Position numbers and translations under genes: made by a program
The notes under the pieces: model-generated
What the model saw: the letters and a program-made list of their open reading frames with translations, nothing else
Database searches by the model: none
What the model was told of the DNA's origin: nothing
Origin: Roseateles saccharophilus
Lineage (GTDB): Bacteria > Pseudomonadota > Gammaproteobacteria > Burkholderiales > Burkholderiaceae_C
Direction: 5' to 3'
Length of the DNA stretch: 59,427 nt
Assembly: GCF_004342485.1 (NCBI RefSeq)
Contig: NZ_SMBU01000032.1
Location: 1-59,427 of the forward strand
Part shown: piece by piece, positions 41,218 through 50,069 of the stretch
How positions within the stretch are numbered: position 1 is the stretch's first letter
Layout: every line of letters begins with the position of its first letter

Positions 41218-42453
41218 ATGGACGTCGTGAGATCCATCCTTGATTTCAACGCCGGCCGCGACCCCGAGCGGCTGCGCATGAAGTTCGCGAAGATGCGCCA
41301 GAGCCCCTTCATCTTCCTGCGCGGCACGGCCCATCTCTTCCACGCGGGCGTGCAGCGCCGCGGCGTGCTGAAGAACGCGCCGCCGGCCTGGTGCTGCGGC
41401 GACATGCACCTGGAGAACTTCGGCAGCTACAAGGGCGACAACCGCCTGGCCTATTTCGACCTCAATGATTTCGACGAGGCCGCGCTCGCCCCGGCCGCCT
41501 GGGACCCGCTGCGGCTGCTGACCAGCCTGTGGCTGGCGGCGCAGGAGCTGCACCTGGACACGGCGCACACGCAGCGGCTGTGCCGCGCGCTGCTGGACGC
41601 CTATGCCGATGCGCTGGCCGTCGGCAAGGCCTACTGGCTGGAGCGCGAGACCGCGTCCGGCCCGGTGCGCGAGCTGCTCGATCAGGTCGGCCTGCGCAAG
41701 CGCGCCGATTTCCTCGCCAAGCGCTGCGGTGCGCCGACGCGCGCCGGCCGCTACCGCCGGCTCAAGATCGACGGCCAGCGCTCGCTGGCGGCCAGCGATG
41801 TGCAGAAGCAGCAGGTCGCCGAGTTCATGCAGGGCTTCGCGAAGACCCAGCACGACCCGCAGTTCTTCGAGGTGCTGGACGTGGCGCGGCGCATCGCCGG
41901 CACCGGCAGCCTGGGCCTGCAGCGCTATGTGATCCTGGTGCGCGGCAAGGGCGTGGCCGACGGCCAGTACCTGCTCGACCTGAAGCAGATCCTGCCGTCG
42001 GTGCTCGCGCCGGCGGGCGGCTGCAGGCAGCCGGAATTCGGCGACACGGCGCAGCGCCTCGTGGCCGTGCAGCGCCGCATGCAGGCCGTGTCGATGGCCT
42101 TCCTGCACGCGGTCAGCCTCGATGGCCAGCCCCATGTGCTGCGCGGGCTGCAGGCCAACGAGGACAGGCTGGACCTCGCCGCCCTCTCGGAGCACGGGCA
42201 TGCGCTGGCCGACAGCCTCGTCACGATGGGGCGGCTGATGGCCTGGGCGCAGCTGCGCTCGTCGGGCCGCCAGGGGGCCGCCACGGCGGACGAGCTGATC
42301 GATTTCGGCCGGCGCGGCGGCGGCGAGGGCAAGTGGCGCGACCGGCTGGTGGCGCTGTCGCGCGCGACGGCCGAGCAGGCGCGCGAGGACTGGGTCACCT
42401 ATTGCCGGGCCTTCGACCAGGGCGCCTTCGACATCGTGAACCATGGCAGCTGA
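41218..42453 (+). CDS. DUF2252 family protein, kinase-like fold
   Basis: A 411-residue DUF2252 protein. WCCGDMHLENFGSY resembles the catalytic-loop D-x-H-x-x-N of aminoglycoside phosphotransferase-like kinases, and AYFDLNDFDEAALAP resembles the metal-binding D-x-D segment, so an ATP-dependent phosphotransferase is plausible. The substrate is unknown. SPFIFLRGTAHLFH at the N-terminus is typical for the family. The gene begins one base after the patatin stop and overlaps the SulP gene by eleven bases. Confidence 0.87.
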   Translation: MDVVRSILDFNAGRDPERLRMKFAKMRQSPFIFLRGTAHLFHAGVQRRGVLKNAPPAWCCGDMHLENFGSYKGDNRLAYFDLNDFDEAALAPAAWDPLRLLTSLWLAAQELHLDTAHTQRLCRALLDAYADALAVGKAYWLERETASGPVRELLDQVGLRKRADFLAKRCGAPTRAGRYRRLKIDGQRSLAASDVQKQQVAEFMQGFAKTQHDPQFFEVLDVARRIAGTGSLGLQRYVILVRGKGVADGQYLLDLKQILPSVLAPAGGCRQPEFGDTAQRLVAVQRRMQAVSMAFLHAVSLDGQPHVLRGLQANEDRLDLAALSEHGHALADSLVTMGRLMAWAQLRSSGRQGAATADELIDFGRRGGGEGKWRDRLVALSRATAEQAREDWVTYCRAFDQGAFDIVNHGS

Positions 42454-44059
42454 TACCCCGGGCCTGCGCTGGCGCGCCGACCTGACCGCCGGCCTGTGCG
42501 TGGCCGGTCTGCTGCTGCCCGAGGGCGTGGCCTATGCCGGCCTGGCCGGCCTGCCGGTGGCGCATGCCTTCGCGGCGGCCCTCGTCGGCCTGGCCGTCTA
42601 CGCGCTGTTCGGCCGCAGCCGCGACGCCATCGTCGCGCCCACCTCGTCCAGTGCCAGCCTGGCCGCTGCCGCGGCGGCGGGCCTGGCCGGCATCGCGCCC
42701 GCCGAGGCGCTGCTGGCCCTGACGCTGGCGGCTGGCGGCGTGCTGCTCGCGCTGGCCGCGGCGCGCCAGGGCCAGCTGTCGGCCTTCGTGTCGCGGCCGG
42801 TGCTGCGTGGCTTCGCGTTCGCGCTGGCCATCACCATCGTCATCAAGCAGCTGCCCGACGTGCTCGGCCTGCACCCGCCGCCGGGCCTGGATGCGCCGCA
42901 CCTGCTCGTCTGGGTGCTGGCCCACACGGCCGGCTGGCACGGCCTGAGCCTGCTCGTGGCGCTGGCGGCCGGCGGGCTGATCGCGCTGCTGCGGCGCTGG
43001 CCGACCTGGCCGGCCTCGCTGATCGCGCTGGTGGCCGCCATCGCCGCGACGCGCTGGCTGGGCCTGCAGGCCGAGGGCGTCGAGGTGGTCGGCACGGTCG
43101 CGCCGCCGGCCTTCGCGCTGCACCTGCCGGATCTGGAGCGTGACGCCTGGCTGCGCGTGGCCGAGCTGGCGGTCGGCCTGGTCGTGCTGCTGTTCGCCGA
43201 GTCCTGGGGCAGCATCCGCGCGCTGGGCCTGCAGCGTGGCGACGCGCCGGACGCCAACCGCGAGCTGATGGCCCTGGGTGCGGCCAATGTGGCCGCCGGG
43301 CTGTTGCAGGGCATGCCGGTGGGCGCGGGCTTCTCGGCCAGCGCGGCCAACCACAGCGCCGGCGCGCAGAGCCGCCGTGCCGGCCTCATCGCCTGTGCCG
43401 TGCTGGGGCTGGCCATCGCCGTCGCGCTGCCGGCCCTGCAATGGCTGCCGCGGCCGGTGCTGGCCGTGGCCGTCATCGCGGCGCTGTGGCATGCGCTGTC
43501 GCCGCGGCCGCTGCTGGCCACCTGGCGTCTCGGTCGCGACCGCCTGCTCATCGCCGGCGCCGTCGTCGCCGTGCTGGCCCTGGGCCTGCTGCACGGCATG
43601 CTGGCTTCGGTTGCGCTGTCCATCGTCGAGGCGCTGCGCCGCTTCAGCCAGCCGGTGCTGCACGAGCTCGGCGCCATGCCGGGCACGCGCAACTTCGTCA
43701 ACCGGCCCGAGCACCCCGATGCCGTGCCGGTGCCGGGCGCGCTGATCCTGCGCCCGCAGGAGCCGCTGTTCTTCGCCAGCGCCGAGCGCGTGATGGCCGA
43801 GGCCGCGGCGCGGCTGGCCGCGAGCGGCGCAGCCACGCTGGTGATGAGCCTGGAGGAGAGCGGCGACCTCGACAGCACGGCGCTGGAATGCCTGCTGGAG
43901 CTGGACCAACGCCTCGCGGCGCGCCAGCAACGGCTGCTGCTGGCGCGCGTGAAAGAGCCGGTGCGGGCCCTGCTGCATGCGAGCGCGCCGGATGGGCTGG
44001 GCCGCGAGGACCGGCAGTTCTGGAGCGTGGCGGACGCGGCGACCAGCCTGGGAGGCTAG
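42443..44059 (+). CDS. SulP family anion transporter with STAS domain
   Basis: The 538-residue product has ten or more hydrophobic helices in a SulP core (LTAGLCVAGLLLPEGVAYAG is the family signature, FGRSRDAIVAPTSSSASLAA the substrate-site helix). A cytoplasmic STAS domain follows at about 430-525 (GALILRPQEPLFFASAERV, MSLEESGDLDSTALECLLEL). It probably moves sulfate, bicarbonate or dicarboxylates by proton symport. It is the last gene of its run. A perfect palindrome, GAACCGGTTC, covers its stop codon region (44059-44068). Confidence 0.88.
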   Translation: MAADTPGLRWRADLTAGLCVAGLLLPEGVAYAGLAGLPVAHAFAAALVGLAVYALFGRSRDAIVAPTSSSASLAAAAAAGLAGIAPAEALLALTLAAGGVLLALAAARQGQLSAFVSRPVLRGFAFALAITIVIKQLPDVLGLHPPPGLDAPHLLVWVLAHTAGWHGLSLLVALAAGGLIALLRRWPTWPASLIALVAAIAATRWLGLQAEGVEVVGTVAPPAFALHLPDLERDAWLRVAELAVGLVVLLFAESWGSIRALGLQRGDAPDANRELMALGAANVAAGLLQGMPVGAGFSASAANHSAGAQSRRAGLIACAVLGLAIAVALPALQWLPRPVLAVAVIAALWHALSPRPLLATWRLGRDRLLIAGAVVAVLALGLLHGMLASVALSIVEALRRFSQPVLHELGAMPGTRNFVNRPEHPDAVPVPGALILRPQEPLFFASAERVMAEAAARLAASGAATLVMSLEESGDLDSTALECLLELDQRLAARQQRLLLARVKEPVRALLHASAPDGLGREDRQFWSVADAATSLGG

Positions 44060-44074
44060 AACCGGTTCAGGGCT

Positions 44075-45808
44075 TCAAGGCAGGAGCAGCGGCAGGCGCA
44101 GCGAGAAACAGGCGCCGGTGCCGACGCTGGGCTCGATGCCGAGCTGGCCGTGCATCAGCTCGGCCAGCGCGCGCGACAGCGCCAGGCCCAGGCCGGTGCC
44201 GCCATGTTGGTAGCTGACGCTGGCATCGCCCTGGCGGAACTTCTCGAAGATCTGCGCATGTTTCTCGGCCGGAATGCCGGGGCCGGTGTCGATGACCTGC
44301 ACGAGCAGGCTGTCGCCGTCGCGGGCCATGCGCAGGCGCACGCCGCCCTGCTCGGTGAACTTGATCGCGTTGGAGAGCAGGTTGTTGAGGATCTGCTTCA
44401 GGCGCAGGCCGTCGCAGAGGATGGCCGGGGGCAAGGCGGGGTCGAACTCCTGCGTCAGCGTCAGGCCCTTGCTCTGCGCGCTCAGCGCGAAGAAGTCGGC
44501 CGTGCCGTTCAGCAACTGCTGCAGGTCGACGGGTTCGGGGCTGAGCTGCATCGAGCCGGCCTCGACTTTGGCGAGGTCGAGGATCTCGGTCAGCAGCTTG
44601 TTCAGATGCTCGGCGCCCTTGCGGATCAGGCCGGCGGCCTCGCGGTAGCGCGGTTCCTGCAGGCGCTGTTCCATCAGCTCGGCATAGCCGCGGATGCTGG
44701 TCAGCGGCGTGCGCAGTTCGTGCGAGATGGCGGCCAGGAACTCGCTCTTGGCCTGGTTGGCGGCCAGCGCCTCGGCCTCGCTGATCTTCAGCGCATCATG
44801 GCTCTGCTCGAGCCGGCGCAGTCCGGTGACGAAGAGCACGGCCGAGGCGACGATGGCCAGGCTCAGCACGGCGGTCAGGCCGATCATGCCGTCGCGCGTG
44901 GCCCGCCAGTCGCGCAGGGCCTCCTCCTCGCCGATGCTGACGAGGGTCAGCAGCGGGAGGCCGGCGACGTGGCGGAAGGCGTAGATGCGCCTCACGCCGT
45001 CCAGGCTGCTGGTCGAGCGGTAGTTGCCCTCTGGCTCGCCCAGGTGCTGGCCCAGCGCCGAGCCGGGCGGCAGCTGCCTGCCCATGCCGTCGGGCTTGCC
45101 ACCGATCACGCGGGCGCGCACGTTCATGTCCTGGCCGATCAGGGCGACGCTGCCGGTCTGGCCCACGTCCACGTCGGCATAGACGCGCTCGAAATAGCTC
45201 GGGTCCAGAGAGGCGACGATGACGCCGTCGATGTGGCCGTTCGCGTCGCGCAGCGCGCGCGAGAGCTGGATGGTCCAGCGGTTGGACACCTTGCCGAGCA
45301 CGGGGCGGCCGACGAAGAGCCGGTCCTGGTCGGCGGGGCGGTCGGGCTGGCCGAGATGGGCCTTGACGTGTTCGCGGTCGGAGAGGTCGATGCGGCCGTT
45401 CTTCCTGCCGCTCGGGTCCAGGTTGCTGCCGACGAGGACGCCCTGGGCATCGACCAGTGAGAGCTGCACGAGGATCAGCGGCGCCAGGCCGGTCTCGTTG
45501 GCGAAGCGGATCAGGTCCTCCGGCCGCAGTTGGGCGGCGCCGTGGTCCTGCACGACGCGCAGCATCGCCTGGTCGGCCGCGGCCAGCACGCGCAGGGTCT
45601 GCTCCGACAGCACGCGGGCGAGGTTGCGACCCTGCTGGTCCTGGGCCTGCAGGGCGTCGCGCCGCTTCAGCCCCAGCACGGCCGCGACCGAGCCCCAGGC
45701 GACGATCAGCGCGAAGGCCGCGAACAGCAGCACCATCGCGCTGAGCGTCAGGCGCCGGCCGGTGGCGTGGTTCCGGGGTGGGGCTGGCGGCAGGGAAGCG
45801 GCGGGCAT
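44075..45808 (-). CDS. Sensor histidine kinase with Cache-like periplasmic domain
   Basis: This 577-residue kinase has a membrane helix near 24-46, a large periplasmic double-Cache region (about 47-300; VLVGSNLDPSG, SDREHVKAH, GVIVASLDPSYFERVY), a second helix (307-330), a short coiled coil and the kinase core. The phospho-acceptor is H363 in AISHELRTPLTSIRGY. The ATPase boxes are NNLLSNAIKFTEQGG (N), IDTGPGIPAE (G1), FEKFRQGD (F) and GGTGLGLALSRALAE (G2). No receiver domain or neighbouring response regulator is present, so it is an orphan. Cache domains typically bind small organic acids or amino acids. Confidence 0.92.
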   Translation of the reverse strand: MPAASLPPAPPRNHATGRRLTLSAMVLLFAAFALIVAWGSVAAVLGLKRRDALQAQDQQGRNLARVLSEQTLRVLAAADQAMLRVVQDHGAAQLRPEDLIRFANETGLAPLILVQLSLVDAQGVLVGSNLDPSGRKNGRIDLSDREHVKAHLGQPDRPADQDRLFVGRPVLGKVSNRWTIQLSRALRDANGHIDGVIVASLDPSYFERVYADVDVGQTGSVALIGQDMNVRARVIGGKPDGMGRQLPPGSALGQHLGEPEGNYRSTSSLDGVRRIYAFRHVAGLPLLTLVSIGEEEALRDWRATRDGMIGLTAVLSLAIVASAVLFVTGLRRLEQSHDALKISEAEALAANQAKSEFLAAISHELRTPLTSIRGYAELMEQRLQEPRYREAAGLIRKGAEHLNKLLTEILDLAKVEAGSMQLSPEPVDLQQLLNGTADFFALSAQSKGLTLTQEFDPALPPAILCDGLRLKQILNNLLSNAIKFTEQGGVRLRMARDGDSLLVQVIDTGPGIPAEKHAQIFEKFRQGDASVSYQHGGTGLGLALSRALAELMHGQLGIEPSVGTGACFSLRLPLLLP

Positions 45809-45904
45809 GGCGCCATGCTAGGGCCAGGCGGGCACCGCGCCACCGGCCGCGGCGGCCCGTCTGTGCAGCATTTGGGTGCCGCGGCGCCTGCGCGGCACCG
45901 GCAG

Positions 45905-46420
45905 CTAGGCCAAAGCCAGCACCCTGAGCTTCTCGACCGTCGCCCAGTTGCGCGTCGTGCCGGCCTCGCCGAGCCGCTTCAGCAGCGCGACGCCGGCCTT
46001 GCTTTCGAGGATGCCGTGGGCGCACCACAGGTAGGCCGCGTGCGCGGTGACGACGAGGCGCTCGTCACCCTGGGTGGCGATGCCGGCCACGGCCTGCAGC
46101 GTGGCGGCATCTCCCGTCACCGCGACGAGCAGGCGGCTCGCGTCGTCGGCCTCGGCGATCGGCTGCGAGGCCGCGATGGCGGCCCATTCGTCCGCGGTCT
46201 TCACGATGACGGCGGCGTCGACGCCGAGCCGCTCCAGCACGGCCGCGCGGATCCGGTCCGCCGTGAGCTTCCTGCGGGTGTCGAAGACGGCGTTGCCGCT
46301 GTTCAGCAGCGTTGCCACATTCGTCGCGCCGAGTTCGGCCAGCAGGGCCTTGAGGTCGGCCATCGCGAGGCGCTTGGCCTTGCCGACATTGATGCCGCGC
46401 CAGAGGGCGATGGTGCGCAA
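45905..46420 (-). CDS. DUF1697 family protein
   Basis: A 171-residue DUF1697 protein. The signature is TIALWRGINVGKAKRLAMADLKALL, then GATNVATLLNSGNAVFDT and a C-terminal TTRNWATVEKLRVLA. The function is unknown. I choose the TTG start at 46420, because GGAGAA lies seven bases upstream and the family usually starts at this point. An upstream in-frame TTG at 46456 is less likely. It follows the oligopeptidase gene with a 57-base gap and may be part of that operon. Confidence 0.82.
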   Translation of the reverse strand: MRTIALWRGINVGKAKRLAMADLKALLAELGATNVATLLNSGNAVFDTRRKLTADRIRAAVLERLGVDAAVIVKTADEWAAIAASQPIAEADDASRLLVAVTGDAATLQAVAGIATQGDERLVVTAHAAYLWCAHGILESKAGVALLKRLGEAGTTRNWATVEKLRVLALA

Positions 46421-46477
46421 GTCAGTTCTCCGCGGTGTGGACGAGCTTGCCGCCAACCCTGGATTGCAGCACGCAGC

Positions 46478-48466
46478 TCAGCTCATGCCCTGATGGCGCA
46501 GCAGGGCGTCGATGCGCGGCTCGCGGCCACGGAAGGCCTTGAAGTTGTCGATGGCGTCGCGCGCGCCGCCCTGTTCCAGCACCTCGTGCAGGAAGCGCCG
46601 GCCGGTGGCAGCGTTGAAAACGCCTTCCTCCTCGAAGGCGCTCCAGGCGTCGGCGCTGAGCAGCTCGGCCCACTTGTAGCTGTAGTAGCCGGCCGCATAG
46701 CCACCCGCGAAGATGTGCGAGAAGCTGTGCTGGAAGCGGTTGAAGGCGGGCGGGATCAGCACGGCGACCTCGTCGCGCACCTCGTCGAGCAGCTTCTGCA
46801 CGTCGGCCTCGCTGCCCGGCTCGCCGTGCAGGCGCATGTCGAACAGCGCGAACTCGATCTGGCGCAGCGTCATCAGCCCGCTCTGGAAGTTCTTGGCCGC
46901 GAGCATCTTCTCGAACAGCTCGCGCGGCAGCGGCGCGCCGCTGTCGACATGGCCGCTGAGCTGCTGCAGCACATCCCATTCCCAGCAGAAGTTCTCCATG
47001 AACTGGCTGGGCAACTCGACGGCGTCCCACTCGACGCCGGAGATGCCCGACACGCCGAGGTCGTTCACCTGCGTCAGCATGTGGTGCAGGCCGTGGCCGA
47101 ACTCGTGGAAGAGGGTGATGACGTCGTCGTGCGTCAGCAGGGCCGGTTTAGCCCCCACGGGGGAAGCGAAGTTGCACACCAGCTGGGCCACGGGCAGCTG
47201 CTGCTCTCCCGAGGGCCTGAGCCAGCGGCTGCGCACATCGTCCATCCAGGCACCGGGGCGCTTGCCCGGGCGGGCGCAGAGGTCGAGGTAGAACTGCGCG
47301 ATGGGCTTGCCACTGCGACGCAGCTCGTAGAACTTGACGGTGTCGTTCCAAACCGGGGTGCTGGCCTCGGTGATGGACACGTCGAACAGCCGCTCGATGA
47401 TGGAGAACAGGCCGGCGACGACCTTGGGCGCGGTGAAGTATTGCTTCACCGTCTGGTCGCTGAAGGCGTAGCGGGCCTCCTTGAGCTTCTCGCTCCAGTA
47501 GGACACGTCCCAGCTCTCCAGCGCGGCGCCCTTGGCGAAATCGCGCAGCTCGGCCAGATCCTTCTCGGCGAAGGGGCGGGCGCGTCCGGCAAGGTCGCGC
47601 AGGAAGTGCATGACCTCGGCCGGCGTCGACGCCATCTTGGGCGCGAGCGACACCTCGGCGAAGCTGGTATAGCCCAGCAGTTGCGCCTCCTCCTGGCGGA
47701 GTGCCACGATTTCGCGCATCGCGGCCGTGTTGTCCCATTCGGGCTTGCCCTGCTCGCTGGCGCGGGTCACGTAGGCGCGGTAGAGGGTCTCGCGCAGCGC
47801 GCGGTTCTCGGCGTACTGCATGACGGGCAGGTAGACCGGGAAGTGCAGCGTGATCTTGTAGCCGCCATCGTCGAGCCGGGTGGCGTCCAGCACGTCCTGC
47901 GGCACGCCGGCCAGCTCCTCGGCGCTGGCGATGATGTGCCAGCCATCGGTCGCGTCCAGCACATGCTCGCTGAACTGCTGCTGCAGCTCGGCGCTGCGCT
48001 CCTGGATGGCGGCATAGCGCTCGCGGGCCGTGCCCTGCAGCTCGGCGCCGGACAGCACGAAGTCGCGGATCGCGTGCTTGAGCAGTTGCCGGCGCGGTGC
48101 GCTCAGGGCCTCGCCCTGCGCGGACATCACGGCCTTGTACTTCGCGAACAACGCCTCGTTGGCGCCCATCGCGGTGCTGAACTCGGTGACGGCCGGCAGC
48201 ATCGCGTTGTAGGCCTCGCGCAGGGCCGGCGTGTCGGCGACGGCGTTCAGATGGCCGACCGCGCCCCAGGCCGCGCCCATGCGCTCGGTGGCCGTGTCGA
48301 GGATGCGCGAGAGCGCGTCGTAGTCGGCCGGCGTCTCGGGCTTCACGGCCTCGTCCAGCGCGGCCTGGGCGGCGGCCAGCAGCTGGTGAATGGCGGGCTG
48401 CACATGCTCGGGCCGGATGGCCGCGAAGTCGGGCAGGGCGGCGGTGGAGAGCAGGGGATTGGTCAT
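46478..48466 (-). CDS. prlC: Oligopeptidase A (M3 family metallopeptidase)
   Basis: The 662-residue protein is a cytoplasmic zinc oligopeptidase that trims signal-peptide fragments and other short peptides. The active site is H454-E-F-G-H458 in TLFHEFGHGLHHML, with the third ligand in the GVEWDAVELPSQFMENF helix about 25 residues later. The N-terminus MTNPLLSTAALPDFAAIRPE and C-terminus (FEEEGVFNAATGRRFLHEVL) match the PrlC/OpdA group. It begins two bases after folD, so the two are co-transcribed. Confidence 0.95.
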   Translation of the reverse strand: MTNPLLSTAALPDFAAIRPEHVQPAIHQLLAAAQAALDEAVKPETPADYDALSRILDTATERMGAAWGAVGHLNAVADTPALREAYNAMLPAVTEFSTAMGANEALFAKYKAVMSAQGEALSAPRRQLLKHAIRDFVLSGAELQGTARERYAAIQERSAELQQQFSEHVLDATDGWHIIASAEELAGVPQDVLDATRLDDGGYKITLHFPVYLPVMQYAENRALRETLYRAYVTRASEQGKPEWDNTAAMREIVALRQEEAQLLGYTSFAEVSLAPKMASTPAEVMHFLRDLAGRARPFAEKDLAELRDFAKGAALESWDVSYWSEKLKEARYAFSDQTVKQYFTAPKVVAGLFSIIERLFDVSITEASTPVWNDTVKFYELRRSGKPIAQFYLDLCARPGKRPGAWMDDVRSRWLRPSGEQQLPVAQLVCNFASPVGAKPALLTHDDVITLFHEFGHGLHHMLTQVNDLGVSGISGVEWDAVELPSQFMENFCWEWDVLQQLSGHVDSGAPLPRELFEKMLAAKNFQSGLMTLRQIEFALFDMRLHGEPGSEADVQKLLDEVRDEVAVLIPPAFNRFQHSFSHIFAGGYAAGYYSYKWAELLSADAWSAFEEEGVFNAATGRRFLHEVLEQGGARDAIDNFKAFRGREPRIDALLRHQGMS

Positions 48467-48468
48467 GG

Positions 48469-49329
48469 TCAGGCGGACTTGGCGGCGCGTTCCGCCGATT
48501 CAAGCGTATTGACGAGCAGCATGGCGATGGTCATCGGGCCGACCCCACCGGGCACGGGGGTGATCCAGCCGGCGACTTCCTTCACGCCGTCGAAATCCAC
48601 GTCGCCGCAGAGCTTGCCCTCGTCGTTGCGGTTCATGCCGACGTCGATGACGACGGCGCCGGGCTTGACCATGTCGACCGTCAGCACATTGCGCTTGCCC
48701 ACCGCCGCGACGATGACGTCGGCCTGGCGGGTCATCGCGCCGAGGTCGGCCGTGCCGCTGTGGCAGACGGTGACGGTGGCGTTGGCGGCCAGCAGCATCA
48801 TGGCCATGGGCTTGCCGACGATGTTGCTGCGGCCGATGACGACGGCGTGCTTGCCCTTCAGGTTGGCCATGCCGATGCTTTCCAGCATCTTCATGCAGCC
48901 ATAGGGCGTGCAGGCCTTGAAGCCCGGCTCGCCCACCATCAGCGCGCCGGCGCTGGCGACGTGGAAGCCGTCCACGTCCTTGGCCGGCGAGATGGACTCG
49001 ATGACCTTGTGGTCGTCGATGTGCTTGGGCAGGGGCAGCTGCACGAGGATGCCGTGGATGGCGGGATCGTTGTTCAGCGCCTCGACGCGGGCCAGCAACT
49101 CGGCCTCGGTCATGCTCGCCTCGTACTTCTCCAGCACGGAGCGGATGCCGGCTTCCTCGCAGGCCTTGACCTTGTTGCGCACATAGACCTGGCTGGCCGG
49201 GTTGTCGCCGACGAGGATGACGGCGAGGCCGGGCTGGCGGCCCTGGGCGGTCAGCGCGGCGGCGCGTTGGGCCACTTGGGCGCGGGTGGCCTTGGACAGG
49301 GCGAGGCCGTCGATCAGTTGGGCGGTCAT
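48469..49329 (-). CDS. folD: Bifunctional methylenetetrahydrofolate dehydrogenase/cyclohydrolase FolD
   Basis: FolD interconverts 5,10-methylene-, methenyl- and 10-formyl-tetrahydrofolate. The 286-residue protein has the catalytic lysine in [17 protein letters not shown], the signature [12 protein letters not shown], the NADP loop [17 protein letters not shown] and the C-terminal GDVDFDGV with [18 protein letters not shown]. The length is as expected for bacterial FolD. It heads the folD-prlC operon. An inverted repeat, GGACAGA and TCTGTCC (49352-49358 and 49381-49387), lies just upstream. Confidence 0.97.
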   Translation of the reverse strand: MTAQLIDGLALSKATRAQVAQRAAALTAQGRQPGLAVILVGDNPASQVYVRNKVKACEEAGIRSVLEKYEASMTEAELLARVEALNNDPAIHGILVQLPLPKHIDDHKVIESISPAKDVDGFHVASAGALMVGEPGFKACTPYGCMKMLESIGMANLKGKHAVVIGRSNIVGKPMAMMLLAANATVTVCHSGTADLGAMTRQADVIVAAVGKRNVLTVDMVKPGAVVIDVGMNRNDEGKLCGDVDFDGVKEVAGWITPVPGGVGPMTIAMLLVNTLESAERAAKSA

Positions 49330-49351
49330 GGAACAGTCCTTTGTTTTTGCG

Positions 49352-49387
49352 GGACAGACCGCCCGAGCGAAGCGAGTAGCTCTGTCC
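49352..49387. repeat. Inverted repeat in front of folD
   Basis: GGACAGA and TCTGTCC enclose 22 bases containing GAGCGAAGCGAG. It lies 23 bases upstream of folD and 19 bases from the neighbouring terminator. It could be an operator or part of a dispersed palindromic repeat. Confidence 0.35.
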
Positions 49388-49394
49388 TCAACTG

Positions 49395-49428
49395 ACTAAA
49401 ACAAAAGAGGCCGCATGCAGCGGCCTCT
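49395..49428 (-). terminator. Intrinsic terminator of the FixJ-type regulator operon
   Basis: On the minus strand AGAGGCCGC, loop TGCAT and GCGGCCTCT make a perfect 9-bp stem followed by a T-rich run (TTTGTTTTAG). It lies 18 bases beyond the response regulator stop. Confidence 0.88.
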
Positions 49429-49445
49429 GTATGAGATGCGGGTGT

Positions 49446-50069
49446 TTAAGCCTTGGCGGTGGCACCGAGGGCGATCTTCAGCAGATCGGCCACGGTGTTG
49501 GCGTTGAGCTTCTCCATGATGTTGGCGCGATGCGCCTCGACCGTCTTGATGCTGATGCCGAGGTCGTCGGCGATCTGCTTGTTCAGGCGGCCGGCGACGA
49601 TGCGCTCCAGCACCTGGGCCTCGCGGGTCGTGAGCCGGGCCAGCAGCGCGTCGCGGCTGGCGGCTTCCTGGTGGCTGGAGAAGGCGTCGCGGGCCTGGTC
49701 GAGCATGCGCTCCACCAGGGCCAGCAGCTCTTCTTCCTTGAAGGGCTTCTCGATGAAGTCCATCGCGCCCTTCTTCATCGTCTGCACGGCCATCGGCACG
49801 TCGCCGTGGCCGGTGATGAAGACGATGGGCAGGGGGCTCTTTCGCTCGATGAGGCGGTCCTGCAGCTCCAGGCCTGTCATGCCGTCCATGCGGATGTCGG
49901 CGATCAGGCAGGCCACCTCGCGGGGGTCGTAGCGGGCCAGGAAGGATTCGGCGGAGTCAAAGCACTTGACCCGGTAGTCCTTGCCTTCGAGCAGCCATTG
50001 CAGGGAGTCGCGGACCGCTTCGTCGTCGTCGACAACGTAGACGTTGCCCTTCTTCGGGATCAAGCTCAT
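49446..50069 (-). CDS. FixJ-family response regulator
   Basis: A 207-residue regulator with a receiver (VYVVDDDEAVRDSL, acceptor D58 in CLIADIRM, Thr in FITGHGD, Lys in FIEKPF) and a LuxR-type helix-turn-helix (LTTREAQVLERIVAGRLNKQ, then LGISIKTVEAHRANIMEKL). Its start overlaps the kinase stop by four bases (ATGA). With the divergent pyruvate dehydrogenase operon next door, control of acetyl-CoA or redox metabolism is plausible; this is inference from position. Confidence 0.93.
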   Translation of the reverse strand: MSLIPKKGNVYVVDDDEAVRDSLQWLLEGKDYRVKCFDSAESFLARYDPREVACLIADIRMDGMTGLELQDRLIERKSPLPIVFITGHGDVPMAVQTMKKGAMDFIEKPFKEEELLALVERMLDQARDAFSSHQEAASRDALLARLTTREAQVLERIVAGRLNKQIADDLGISIKTVEAHRANIMEKLNANTVADLLKIALGATAKA